This document shows positions 52,600-61,972 of a DNA stretch of 64,000 nt, piece after piece. Under the pieces are notes generated by a model. The model ran no database searches. It was not told where the DNA came from and saw nothing but the letters and a program-made list of their open reading frames with translations. This stretch comes from Paenibacillus sp. FSL K6-3182 (GTDB lineage: Bacteria > Bacillota > Bacilli > Paenibacillales > Paenibacillaceae): positions 4,025,501-4,089,500 of the forward strand of contig NZ_CP150265.1 in NCBI RefSeq assembly GCF_037976325.1, given 5' to 3'. Every line of letters begins with the position of its first letter. Position 1 is the first letter of the stretch. Made by a program: the position numbers and the translations under genes.

Positions 52600-54375
52600 T
52601 CACTCCATTTCTAGCCTTAAGCTATTGTTCACAAAGGAAAACCGTTTTTTAAAATCAAATGAAATGGTAAACGAATCATATTTTCCTGTTAAATAGCGAT
52701 AATCCGGATAGGTCAAAGATTCGCTTTGCCCTAACATGTCCACCCAAGGAGAATAGGTTTGAAAACAAATATGATTGTCGTTCTCGTTAAATTGAGCCAA
52801 TCTCATCCAACCATTGCCGCCGCGGTAGCTGTCTTGATAATTGATTAGCAGCTGTATAACCTCGTGACCTGAATTGTTCTGCCTTGTTTGATGAAAATTG
52901 CCGTTATAATGCCCATTAGCCGTCATGAACACTTGGTTATAGGGAGCAACCAGCTCATCCCATATGATTTTCCCGTTTTCCGATTCATGTGAAATTAGAT
53001 TCTGACTATCACCCGTTGTATATAAAATATCATGCGAAACAAGAATAGTTGGCATATCGCTATGTTCATCAAGCACTATTTTACACCATGCCAAGTCCTG
53101 TATAAGATGCTGCATATCTACCATTAACCATAAATAATGATAGCTTCCAGCCTGTACAATGCCATATGAACTATATCTTGATGGTGAACTGCCCTTATAA
53201 TAATCTTTGCTCAGAAAACGTTCTGGGCCAAAATAATTCAAATACGTATCTTCCTCATTATAGTCATGATTTCCAGCTGTCATCAAATACGGGGTTCGCG
53301 ACTGATCCATAGCAGAGATTGCACTGGAGGAACGTTCCCACTCCTCTAAGGCATCACTATGATCGACAATATCACCTACAAAGGCAGTCATTGCAATTTT
53401 GCTGCTCAACTCATTATTCACAATCCAATCAACCTGTGCTTCAAACATTTCCGGATTTAAGTAGACCAGCTTCTGAGCATCTGGAATAAAAGCGAAATTG
53501 TAATTGGTTTCCTGCTGCAAAAGTGAAACATGCTCATTCGTACCTTGAAGAACTTGCTGTGGACTAATGTTTTGCAACCAATCCGCTCTGTCCAGAGGCT
53601 CATTAGCAATACGGATTTCTCGAATGGTTCCGGAAAATAATTGATCCAAGTGACCGCCCCACTCCGATGCTCCAATATTCCATCCTTTGCCTTCAACTCC
53701 AGAAACGCCGACAATAGATTTGGCAGGACTGCTGTAATCACAAATTCCGTTCACATACATGAGCGTTTGTTCCCTATCGTTCACAATTGCGATATGATGC
53801 CATTGTCCTGGATTCAAATAACGCGACCAGCTCGTTACCGAGGATGATCGATTCGTTGGATGACATATCCATTGGTATTCCTTGCAGTTCGAAACAGACA
53901 ATGTCGCGAGCAGCTCATTTTCTCCCGAGTTGCCGATGTCAACGCCCCTGCCCTGTCTCGTAAGCACCCCCATCCAGCTATGTTTATCCTCATGAAATGG
54001 CTCAGGCAATTGAACGATTGCTTCAATCGTGTACCCATGTTCTAATCGGTCAAGGTTAATAGGAGCATTCTCCACCGTTTGAAAATAACTACCGCTTCCT
54101 TTAATACATCGATCATTTTGAAAAGTCAATCCCGCTTCGTCACGGCTTCCTTCCATCCATCCAAGCAGAACCTTATCAGGCTGCTCCAAAACATCCTGCG
54201 TCGTAACCATCTTAATATGATTCCCGCTGCCACTTACATCGTTTAAAACCAAATTCCTTTCCTCAATCGAACCAGACAATGTGTTCACAGAATCAAATAT
54301 CCAATGCGTCAACACATTGACAGGCTGCTTCCGCTGCGGAATCTGCATGACACGTCCTTGTTCCATAGTGCTCAA
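52600..54375 (-). CDS. LamG-like domain fused to calcineurin-type metallophosphoesterase
   Basis: 591 aa, no signal peptide. Residues about 25-265 form a concanavalin/LamG-like jelly roll (YTIEAIVQLPEPF, WHHIAIVNDREQTLMYVNG, GTIREIRIANEPL). Residues about 310-550 hold a metallophosphoesterase: VGDIVDHSD, TAGNHDYNE, LVSHDILY and NGHYNG, i.e. the metal ligands in order. Cytosolic location is odd for a LamG module, which suggests binding of an imported glycan. The start overlaps the HAD gene stop by four bases (TTGA); ATG at 54366 is an alternative. Confidence 0.82.
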   Translation of the reverse strand: MSTMEQGRVMQIPQRKQPVNVLTHWIFDSVNTLSGSIEERNLVLNDVSGSGNHIKMVTTQDVLEQPDKVLLGWMEGSRDEAGLTFQNDRCIKGSGSYFQTVENAPINLDRLEHGYTIEAIVQLPEPFHEDKHSWMGVLTRQGRGVDIGNSGENELLATLSVSNCKEYQWICHPTNRSSSVTSWSRYLNPGQWHHIAIVNDREQTLMYVNGICDYSSPAKSIVGVSGVEGKGWNIGASEWGGHLDQLFSGTIREIRIANEPLDRADWLQNISPQQVLQGTNEHVSLLQQETNYNFAFIPDAQKLVYLNPEMFEAQVDWIVNNELSSKIAMTAFVGDIVDHSDALEEWERSSSAISAMDQSRTPYLMTAGNHDYNEEDTYLNYFGPERFLSKDYYKGSSPSRYSSYGIVQAGSYHYLWLMVDMQHLIQDLAWCKIVLDEHSDMPTILVSHDILYTTGDSQNLISHESENGKIIWDELVAPYNQVFMTANGHYNGNFHQTRQNNSGHEVIQLLINYQDSYRGGNGWMRLAQFNENDNHICFQTYSPWVDMLGQSESLTYPDYRYLTGKYDSFTISFDFKKRFSFVNNSLRLEME

Positions 54376-54938
54376 CCATCCTTCTCTACATTAAGATCGT
54401 CTGTTTGTCGTTCCTTGTCCATGAAATAATCCCTTACTTCACCCCAGTTATGCACCCGAACATACCCGGTCTTATGAATATTGTGCGGAGCATCGTAAAG
54501 AATGCCTTGACCTCGAAAACGTTCAAGCTGCTTTACATTGTCATCAATCAAATAATCAGCGTGAATGACACTCTTATTTCCGCAAAACACAAAATTCATA
54601 TTGTTTAGAAAACTAAAGTGCTCGAGTAACCACTCGTACTTGGCTTTAAATGATGCCGGAACCTCCATCGCAGCAGTCGTAATATAAATCTCATAAAATT
54701 GACTGAGCTCGCGTATGACTTCTTGGCTATGTTCAATAACTTTTAGTTCGCGAAAAAAAACTTCATTGTCAAAACAACGGTCTATTTCTTTTTTTAGCTG
54801 AGGCCTCAATTCCGACAAGGTTGTTCCATGTAAATCCGTAATCAGCAGGTTATCGTTAAAATCCCTGTTGTACCATTCCAAATGCGCACCCGCAGTATCC
54901 GCCATTACCTCATCCATATCAATCGCTATGCGTTTCAA
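54372..54938 (-). CDS. HAD-family 5'(3')-deoxyribonucleotidase-like phosphatase
   Basis: 188 aa. HAD motif I is DMDEVMAD near residues 7-14, motif II the TTAAM segment (YITTAAMEVP), and motif IV LIDDNVKQL. This layout matches the NT5C deoxyribonucleotidases, but other monophosphates are possible. First gene of the leftward phosphoesterase-deoR transcript. Confidence 0.82.
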   Translation of the reverse strand: MKRIAIDMDEVMADTAGAHLEWYNRDFNDNLLITDLHGTTLSELRPQLKKEIDRCFDNEVFFRELKVIEHSQEVIRELSQFYEIYITTAAMEVPASFKAKYEWLLEHFSFLNNMNFVFCGNKSVIHADYLIDDNVKQLERFRGQGILYDAPHNIHKTGYVRVHNWGEVRDYFMDKERQTDDLNVEKDG

Positions 54939-55113
54939 TCCAATCTCTCCTTGTTCAAAGCATGTAATTGTTCAACAAAACAAAACGAATCGGTAACAAA
55001 CAGTCTACATACCACAATTATAGGCACGAATTGTTTTCACCATCTCAAATACATATTAACTTACTGTAAATCTAATGGTGTGGAAAGCAGCTAAAAAAAT
55101 CAACATGATACAT

Positions 55114-55143
55114 AAAAAAAGACCATCCCAAAGGATGGCCTTT
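55114..55143 (-). terminator. Terminator after asd
   Basis: Minus-strand arms AAAGGCCATCC and GGATGGTCTTT (one G-U pair) followed by further T. Confidence 0.8.
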
Positions 55144-55188
55144 AATCATTATGAACCTGTTAATCATTTTAAAAAGCTTATGCGCTGC

Positions 55189-56274
55189 TTACTTTGCCTG
55201 AATATAGCCTTCTGCTTTAAGAAGCTCGGCAATCAGCACAGCACCGCCCGCAGCTCCACGTATTGTATTATGAGATAGTCCTACAAATTTATAATCGTAT
55301 ACAGAGTCTTCACGCAATCTTCCCGCTGAAACGCCCATGCCCTGTTCAATGTCACGATCTAGTCTCGTTTGCGGTCTGTTCTCTTCCTCAAAATACGTAA
55401 TAAACTGTTTCGGTGCGCTTGGCAAGCCAAGCTCCTGCGGACGACCTTTGAATTGCTGCCAACGATCGAGAATTTCTTCTTTCGAAGGTTTGTTTTCGAA
55501 TGAAACAAACACAGTTGCCAAATGTCCATCCAATACGGGAACGCGGATACACTGTGTTGAAATTAAAGGTGCGTTCGCTTTTACGATTTCATTATTTTCG
55601 ATGCTGCCCCAAATGCGTAGAGGCTCCTGCTCGCTCTTTTCTTCCTCGCCGCCAATATAAGGGATGACGTTGTCTAACATTTCAGGCCAATCGGTAAAGT
55701 TTTTGCCTGCTCCAGATATCGCCTGATACGTCGATGCAATGACAACTTGTGGTTTGAAATCAAGCAGTGCATGAAGTGCAGGTACATAGCTCTGAATGGA
55801 ACAGTTGGGCTTAACAGCAATAAATCCAGTTTCTGTTCCAAGGCGCTTTCTCTGTGCTGCAATGACTTCCAAATGACCAGGATTAATCTCTGGAATGACC
55901 ATAGGAATATCAGGCGTCCAGCGGTGAGCTGAATTGTTGGATACAACAGGCGTGCCTGTTTTTGCATAAGCTTCTTCCAACGCTTTGATTTCATCTTTTT
56001 TCATATCGACTGCACAAAAAACAAAATCGACCTGATTAGCAACTTCCTCTACTTTCGAAGCATCCAGAACGACAATATTTTTTACAGCTTCAGGAATAGG
56101 GCTGGTGAGCTTCCATCTGCCTTGTACCGACTGCTCGTAAGTTTTACCTGCCGAGCTGGCGCTAGCTGCAATAGCTGTAACCTCAAACCAAGGATGCTGA
56201 TCCAGCAGGTCAACAAACCGCTGGCCCACCATGCCTGTTCCTCCAACAATACCTACTTTTAATTTTTGTGTCAT
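55189..56274 (-). CDS. asd: Aspartate-semialdehyde dehydrogenase
   Basis: 361 aa; reduces aspartyl phosphate to aspartate semialdehyde for lysine, threonine and methionine. Rossmann motif GGTGMVGQRF; catalytic Cys158 in KPNCSIQ; substrate Arg/His segment CIRVPVLDGHLATV. The sequence is of the yeast/archaeal subfamily rather than the common Bacillus type. Controlled by a T-box leader just upstream. Confidence 0.93.
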   Translation of the reverse strand: MTQKLKVGIVGGTGMVGQRFVDLLDQHPWFEVTAIAASASSAGKTYEQSVQGRWKLTSPIPEAVKNIVVLDASKVEEVANQVDFVFCAVDMKKDEIKALEEAYAKTGTPVVSNNSAHRWTPDIPMVIPEINPGHLEVIAAQRKRLGTETGFIAVKPNCSIQSYVPALHALLDFKPQVVIASTYQAISGAGKNFTDWPEMLDNVIPYIGGEEEKSEQEPLRIWGSIENNEIVKANAPLISTQCIRVPVLDGHLATVFVSFENKPSKEEILDRWQQFKGRPQELGLPSAPKQFITYFEEENRPQTRLDRDIEQGMGVSAGRLREDSVYDYKFVGLSHNTIRGAAGGAVLIAELLKAEGYIQAK

Positions 56275-56384
56275 TAGATATTCAATCCTTTCTATATCGT
56301 TTAATCATTCTGTAACTAACGATTCGAATATTTTAAATTGTTATACCTTATATACAATGTACATTGAGCAATCTTTGCACCAAT

Positions 56385-56685
56385 AAAAAAAATCCCACCC
56401 CCAAGACTATGGTAAGTCTTAGGGACGAGATTAATATGCTCGTGGTACCACCCCAGATTCGTCAATATGTCGCCATATTAACCTCTTCAAGTACGGCTAT
56501 GCAAGCGCATGCTTATACTCTAGCTCTGTAACAGGAGCTCCTGTCACACCATCCCCGTAACTCGGTTCCGATGTGCTGCTCTAAGTCTTTGTTCAATAAG
56601 GAACTCTTACTCCTTTTCAGCTAACGGAGCTCTCTGTGAAAGAATTCATTTATTTACTCATCTCTTCATCGCATTTGAATGTTGC
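56385..56685 (-). ncRNA. T-box leader upstream of asd
   Basis: Minus-strand leader. Stem I begins around 56680 with GATGAAGAG...AGTA; distal part AGAGAGC...GTTAGCTG; specifier-loop 3' strand reads GAACAAAGA (56586-56594); T-box sequence GGGGTGGTACCACG near 56443-56456; terminator stem CCCTAAGACT/AGTCTTGGGG followed by eight T (about 56389-56424). Candidate specifier codons are AAA (Lys) or ACA (Thr). The stretch 56686-56857 upstream holds nothing else clear. Confidence 0.88.
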
Positions 56686-56857
56686 GATTATATTATCAAA
56701 AATCTGTTCTAACGTAAACAACAATTTTTGAAAAGTAGAAAAAATTACACATTTGAGTAACTGTGCTCCGTTTAGTACAAGATCTCGAGATGCTGTTTTT
56801 TGCCCAAAATAGTGCATTGCTCTCTTCAAATATTCTTTTCATGAAGCTAGGACACTG

Positions 56858-57865
56858 TTATTTTTTGAGCAGTAAATAAACAAAATACGGTCCGCCGATC
56901 AATGAAACCATGATGCCGGCAGGTATACCGTCAGGATCGACGATATTGCGGCCAATCGTATCCGCCACTAACAGCAGTAATCCGCCGAGCAAAACAGCGA
57001 CAGGAATGAACAGCTGATTGCGTTGACCAACCAATGCTTTCGCAATATGCGGTGCCAACAATCCAACAAAGGCAATTCCTCCTGTAACCGATACAGCTGA
57101 CGCAGATGCTGCAACCGCGGTTAGAATCAACACGAGACGTTCCCGTTCAAGCTTTAGACCGACACCAACCGCTGTTTCTTCGTTCAATGAAAGAAGATTG
57201 AGCCGATGTGACTTATACAAGGTGAACGGAATGAGTAAGCACAACCATGGAAGCAACGCCCAAATGAACGGCCAATCCGCCCCCCAAATATTACCTGCAA
57301 TCCATTTTGCGATAAAATCGACCTTCGAGCGTTCTGCCGAGGAAATAATGACGATCATAATCCCCGACAGCGCCATCGAGAAACCGACACCGACGAGTAC
57401 CAGTCGAATGGGGTCAAGCCCGCGCGTTCGGCTGTACGAGAAAAAATAGATTAGAGCCGCTGTGAGCAATGCGCCAATGAAAGCGACTAACGGTAACATA
57501 TAAACGAATGATCCTACATCAATCGGGAAGTAGAGAAAAAATATAGCGATCGCCACGCCTGCACCAGAATTGATGCCGATTATTCCAGGATCTGCGAGAT
57601 CGTTGCGTGTGACGCTTTGCAATATTGAACCAGCCAGTGCAAGTGCCATACCCGACAGCAAGGTGATCAAGATCCGCGGCAAACGTACGGAAAACAGGAC
57701 AAAATCCTCTTTGAAGGTGCCATGGCCTAGCAGCACAGGAAGCAGTCTGTCAAACGACAGCTTAGAGTACCCTACTCCCATGCTAATGACAGCTGTAACA
57801 ACAATCAGTACAAAACTGGCTAGCAGAATCAATCGTTGTTTGCGAATGAGAGCTGACAATATCAT
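56858..57865 (-). CDS. FecCD-family siderophore ABC permease (second subunit)
   Basis: 335 aa, about ten membrane helices; conserved GMALALAGSILQSVTRNDLADPGIIGINSGAG region (GxxLAxAGxxxQ...NPLADP-type) and GFVGLLAPHIAK near the C terminus. Inner-membrane half of an iron-siderophore importer; overlaps the first permease gene by four bases. Confidence 0.92.
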   Translation of the reverse strand: MILSALIRKQRLILLASFVLIVVTAVISMGVGYSKLSFDRLLPVLLGHGTFKEDFVLFSVRLPRILITLLSGMALALAGSILQSVTRNDLADPGIIGINSGAGVAIAIFFLYFPIDVGSFVYMLPLVAFIGALLTAALIYFFSYSRTRGLDPIRLVLVGVGFSMALSGIMIVIISSAERSKVDFIAKWIAGNIWGADWPFIWALLPWLCLLIPFTLYKSHRLNLLSLNEETAVGVGLKLERERLVLILTAVAASASAVSVTGGIAFVGLLAPHIAKALVGQRNQLFIPVAVLLGGLLLLVADTIGRNIVDPDGIPAGIMVSLIGGPYFVYLLLKK

Positions 57866-58869
57866 GAGAATGCTTTCCCTCCTCTACGCACGACGAATAA
57901 GAAGAAAGGCAAACCCAGCATAGCAACTATAGCTGCTACAGGCGTCTCATAAGGTGCGTTAATCGTCCGGCTCAGCATATCAGCGAGCAGCATGAAGATT
58001 GCTCCTGCAAAAGCGGAGAAGGTCATGACATGCCGATAATCGGTACCTACGAACCTACGCACGATATGCGGAATCATCAAACCTACAAAGGCCATATTGC
58101 CAACAAGCGCAACCGAAGCACCAGTAAGTACAATAACTAGAACGAACAAAATCGCTTTGATCATCATCAGCTTTTGTCCAAGCCCCATCGCTACCTCATC
58201 ACTCAGACTCAGTATGCCTACTTGGTTCGAGAGAATCAAAGCTGCCGCAATGCCAATAAGAATGACCGGCGCAATGGCTTGAAGCTGCCACCAAGTTGTT
58301 CCGATCAATCCTCCAGCAGTCCACATCGTTACATCCTTGGAAATTTTGAAAAAGATGCTGACGCCATCTGAGATCGCGTACAAAAAAGCTGAAACGGCTG
58401 CTCCAGCAAGTATAATTCGCATCGGAGACAATCTTCCTCGCCGAGTTGCGCCAAGAGCCATGACTAGCGCTGCTCCAAGAGCAGCTCCGAGGAAACAAGC
58501 AAGCATGATGCCGAAATAATTCAGCCCCGGTATGAATACAAAAGCCAGCGCGAGCGCCATGTTAGCGCCGGAAGTAAGACCTAGCAAGCCTGGATCTGCA
58601 AGTGGATTGCGTGTGACCCCTTGCATAATAGCGCCGGATACGGCGAAAGCAGCACCAATCAATATCGCTGCTATCGCACGAGGCAGCCGGATCTCGCGAA
58701 GGACGAGAATATTATCGTCCTTCACGTTGGTCGTGATAGCCAGCCACAGCTCTCGAAATGTCGTATCCGCTGCTCCGAATTTCATGGATAGAAAGAAGCT
58801 CAGAACAACCATGAGTAAGCAGCCTATGAGCTTATATGAAATTAAAACAGATTGTCGTTTACTTTTCAT
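57862..58869 (-). CDS. FecCD-family siderophore ABC permease (first subunit)
   Basis: 335 aa; same family: GAAFAVSGAIMQGVTRNPLADPGLLGLTSGAN and FVGLMIPHIVRRFVG. It lies 18 bp after the binding-protein gene. No ATPase gene follows, like the Bacillus feuABC arrangement where a shared ATPase (YusV) is used. Confidence 0.92.
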   Translation of the reverse strand: MKSKRQSVLISYKLIGCLLMVVLSFFLSMKFGAADTTFRELWLAITTNVKDDNILVLREIRLPRAIAAILIGAAFAVSGAIMQGVTRNPLADPGLLGLTSGANMALALAFVFIPGLNYFGIMLACFLGAALGAALVMALGATRRGRLSPMRIILAGAAVSAFLYAISDGVSIFFKISKDVTMWTAGGLIGTTWWQLQAIAPVILIGIAAALILSNQVGILSLSDEVAMGLGQKLMMIKAILFVLVIVLTGASVALVGNMAFVGLMIPHIVRRFVGTDYRHVMTFSAFAGAIFMLLADMLSRTINAPYETPVAAIVAMLGLPFFLFVVRRGGKAFS

Positions 58870-58887
58870 TGGACTCTCTTCTTTATT

Positions 58888-59856
58888 TTATTTTCCTAGA
58901 AAATTTTGAATGAAAAATTCTAATTGATATTCCATGCTAAGCGGGTCATTAAAGTAGAACGCTTTGGCATCAGCTTCAAAAACGTGTTGGTTTTTGACAG
59001 CAGCAATATTTTTGTACGTCTCTGTGTCTTGGAACGTATTGTCTTCATCTGCGTTTTTGCTGAAAATGACATAATCCCCACTGTAGTCCTTCAGAACTTC
59101 CGTTGAAACTGCGAAAAATCCTTCTGCTTTCGTCGCTTCTTTAACTTTCTCAGGCATGCCTAGCCCGAATTGTTGATAGAGGATTTCAGTTCCGCGGCCG
59201 AAATTGTCACCATAAACATAAAGCTGCTTATTGAATGTCTCGATAACCGAAACTGTCGCATCCGCACCGATTTTTGCTTTGATTTCTTCGCCAACTTTTT
59301 TCGTACGCGCGTTAAAATCATCGACCCAGTTTTTAGCTTCCTGCTCTTTATTCAACAGCTTGCCAATTTCAATCTGTTGCGTTAAGAAATCTACTTTGCC
59401 ATAAGTATAAGTAACTGTTGGAGCAATTTGCTTAAGTTTGTCAATGTTCTTAATATCGGATAGTCCAATAATAAGATCTGGATTCAGCTCGATAATTTTT
59501 TCAAGACTTTCATCTGTAACTGCTTCTGTATTTGCCAGCTTTACTTTAAAGTTTGGGTTATCCTTGGACATTTCATCCACGCCGACAAGCGGCACACCTA
59601 ACGCCATAACGTTACCTGTTAAGAACCTTGTAATTACAATGACGCGTTGTGGATTGGTCGGAACTTCCACAGGTCCATTTTCTGATTGATAAGTAAAGGT
59701 GCCCGAATCTGAAGTTGTTGATGGTGACGCCTCATTTTTCGGTGCATCCGTGGATGATACTTCAGGCGTGCTGCTTGCATTATTGTTTTGATTGCCGCCG
59801 CAAGCGCTCAGAATAAGAACTAAAGATAGAACGAACGGAACAAAAAACTTTTTCAT
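58888..59856 (-). CDS. Iron-siderophore binding lipoprotein
   Basis: 322 aa. Signal with lipobox ILSACG (Cys near 19), Ser/Thr-rich linker, then a FeuA/FhuD-type (cluster A-II) binding domain starting VEVPTNPQRVIVI. Start ATG at 59856 follows GGGAGAG by 8 nt; an upstream in-frame ATG lacks a ribosome site. A Fur-type box lies 44 bp upstream. Substrate probably a catecholate or hydroxamate siderophore. Confidence 0.92.
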   Translation of the reverse strand: MKKFFVPFVLSLVLILSACGGNQNNNASSTPEVSSTDAPKNEASPSTTSDSGTFTYQSENGPVEVPTNPQRVIVITRFLTGNVMALGVPLVGVDEMSKDNPNFKVKLANTEAVTDESLEKIIELNPDLIIGLSDIKNIDKLKQIAPTVTYTYGKVDFLTQQIEIGKLLNKEQEAKNWVDDFNARTKKVGEEIKAKIGADATVSVIETFNKQLYVYGDNFGRGTEILYQQFGLGMPEKVKEATKAEGFFAVSTEVLKDYSGDYVIFSKNADEDNTFQDTETYKNIAAVKNQHVFEADAKAFYFNDPLSMEYQLEFFIQNFLGK

Positions 59857-59899
59857 AAGATGACTCTCTCCCTTTTCTTTTGCTATCATGTATAGGCAT

Positions 59900-59920
59900 T
59901 GAAAATAATTATCATTTTCA
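59900..59920 (-). promoter_or_regulatory. Fur box upstream of the siderophore importer
   Basis: 21-bp near-palindrome with outer arms TGAAAAT and ATTTTCA around ATTATC, close to the Bacillus Fur 7-1-7 consensus TGATAATnATTATCA. It lies between the regulator stop and the binding-protein start. Confidence 0.75.
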
Positions 59921-59993
59921 TTACCATAACGTTATTATAGGGATGCATTATGCTCTGATCCATGCCTTTTTGTTGGGAAATTAACTTGGACTA

Positions 59994-61649
59994 TTAGTTG
60001 CTTGTGAATAAAGATACCGCACGTTGAAGCTGCAAACGAATAGATACAGGATTGTATGGAATCCATTCATCATGGCTGAGCAGATGTACGTTACCTTGCT
60101 GTACGGCAGGAAGCTGACTCCAATAATTAGATTTGAATATTACATCTGAATGAGCAGTTGATCCTTTCGCATCAGGAAAAACGATAACTAATATTCGATC
60201 ACCAGCATATTGTGCAAGCTCCGATATCTTAATCGGAATGGAATGAAATTTATCGCCAAGCTTGTCCATATCCTCCTTGATCCGTGCAGGAGGCTGTAAT
60301 CCGAGCGATTGATAAACCACACATCCGACATTGCGCGCTCCATAAACGAGCAAATGTTCAGGCTTGATGACAAGAATCGTTATAATTTCTTGCGCGGCTC
60401 TGCTTTGCTGAACCAAGGAACGCGCGAGCTGTTCCTCTCTCTGATACTCTGTTAGCCACTGCTCCGCTTTATCTCTTCTCTGTATAACTTGAGCGATAAG
60501 ACGAAGATGCTCTTTCCAGCCAAATTCCATCCATGATATTTCCACAATAGGCGCAACTGCCCGTAATTGTTCTGCATTCAGCCCATACTCGTCCAAATGC
60601 TGTTTTGCCGCAATAATCAGCTCAATATTGTTTTCGAGCAATAACGATATTACTTGTTCTGCCGAACAGTCAGCGTTTATAAACATCATGGTTTGAGGCG
60701 ATTGAAGTCCGGACGTATTCAAATATTCACTGCTGTCCGAGATGATTACCGCCGGCTCCAAACCAAGTAAAAGCAGATGGCTCGCATAGGGTGTCAGCAA
60801 TACAGCCACTCTCTTGAAAGTGCCTCGGTTGTACGCCGAAGGTGCTGCCCCCGTTTCCTGTTTAAAACGCCGGCTGAGATAAAATTCATCCTTGTACCCA
60901 ACCTTCAGGGCAATTTCCCTGAGCGTGCCCGAACCGCAAATCAATAGCTCCTTGGCACGATGCACACGAAGGCGCGATAAGTAATCGCTTGGCGAAAACC
61001 CGGTTAACTGCTTAAAGAGAATGGAGTAGTGGGACCGACTTACACCTGCAATTTCTGCTAATTGCTCACGCGTTATTTTTTCACTAAAGTGGCTCTCTAA
61101 GTAAGTAATGCTGCGTTCCATAGATGGTTTTTCGCTTGAGGCAAACTTAGCCTCTTGCCCCTCTAGCAATTGGAGAACAATTTGATGAAACACAATTTGA
61201 TTTTGTACATGGCGGATTTCATTTCCTGGCAATCGGTGAATATATAGCTCCTCCACAGATGCTGTAATCGCAGGTTCATTAGGAAAAAAATGAACACTAG
61301 AATTTGATGCTGCCTCACTCTTTCTCATCATTGTGCCTGATGACTGAGAATTCGCCTGCTTTCGGGTATTTATAGCAAGCTTGTACATATGAAGAGGATG
61401 CATCATATTTGCACTCAGTACTGCCTCTGTGTTCGCTGGAACGAGGATAACGCTGCCTTCCATCAGCTCGTAGAGCTGATCCTTGATCCGAAGGCTGCCT
61501 TTGCCGCTAACAATTGCAATCAGCACCGTTAAGCTCTCGTTTATTTCATACATTGGGCGATTCGTTGTACTATAAATCGAATCAATACTCTCAGCCGTAT
61601 ATAATGGAAAGTGGGATTCTGCCCACTCCGAGTCAACATTTTTTTTCAC
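59994..61649 (-). CDS. Btr-like AraC regulator with siderophore-binding domain
   Basis: About 551 aa. N-terminal cupin-like part (LTVLIAIVSGKGSLRIKDQLYEL), AraC double HTH near 165-270 (ITREQLAEIAGVSRSHYSILFKQLTGFSPSDYL and IALKVGYKDEFYLSRRFKQETG), then a substrate-binding-protein domain of FeuA type (about 280-551). Bacillus Btr, of the same make-up, senses bacillibactin in the cytoplasm and activates feuABC. Here it is upstream of and co-directional with the importer. GTG start behind GGAGG. Confidence 0.88.
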   Translation of the reverse strand: MKKNVDSEWAESHFPLYTAESIDSIYSTTNRPMYEINESLTVLIAIVSGKGSLRIKDQLYELMEGSVILVPANTEAVLSANMMHPLHMYKLAINTRKQANSQSSGTMMRKSEAASNSSVHFFPNEPAITASVEELYIHRLPGNEIRHVQNQIVFHQIVLQLLEGQEAKFASSEKPSMERSITYLESHFSEKITREQLAEIAGVSRSHYSILFKQLTGFSPSDYLSRLRVHRAKELLICGSGTLREIALKVGYKDEFYLSRRFKQETGAAPSAYNRGTFKRVAVLLTPYASHLLLLGLEPAVIISDSSEYLNTSGLQSPQTMMFINADCSAEQVISLLLENNIELIIAAKQHLDEYGLNAEQLRAVAPIVEISWMEFGWKEHLRLIAQVIQRRDKAEQWLTEYQREEQLARSLVQQSRAAQEIITILVIKPEHLLVYGARNVGCVVYQSLGLQPPARIKEDMDKLGDKFHSIPIKISELAQYAGDRILVIVFPDAKGSTAHSDVIFKSNYWSQLPAVQQGNVHLLSHDEWIPYNPVSIRLQLQRAVSLFTSN

Positions 61650-61972
61650 AAATAAAGCCTCCAATAGTAAAAGTGAACACTTGCAGCGTATTCAGACCAT
61701 ATAAATGAGATGATAATGAAAGTCCTGATTATATTGTACAACCATAAGGATAATATCATCTACACTGGGGTTTGGAAACTAGAGGCACTTAATTATAAAC
61801 GCAAAATAACCTCCATTCGTATGGAGGATTTTGGCTGCAAAAGCGCGCACTTCAACGATCGCTTTCTAATCACACTTTATGATGCTAATATGAATAATGA
61901 AATCACTCATAGTAAGTACAAGCTTACATGTACTATAGTATACAAAAATACTGTAAGGTGGAACGAAACGAA
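61650..61972. other. Intergenic region between btr-like and hxlR genes
   Basis: 323 bp. A hairpin with arms CCTCCAT and ATGGAGG lies at 61810-61827, a Fur half-site TGATAAT near 61711, and the hxlR inverted repeat at 61937-61952. Short reading frames here have no convincing coding features. Confidence 0.5.
61937..61952 (+). promoter_or_regulatory. Inverted repeat upstream of hxlR
   Basis: Arms AGTAT and ATACT separated by six bases, just upstream of the ribosome site; HxlR/YodB family proteins bind similar TACTA-type inverted repeats at their own promoters. Weak evidence. Confidence 0.4.
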
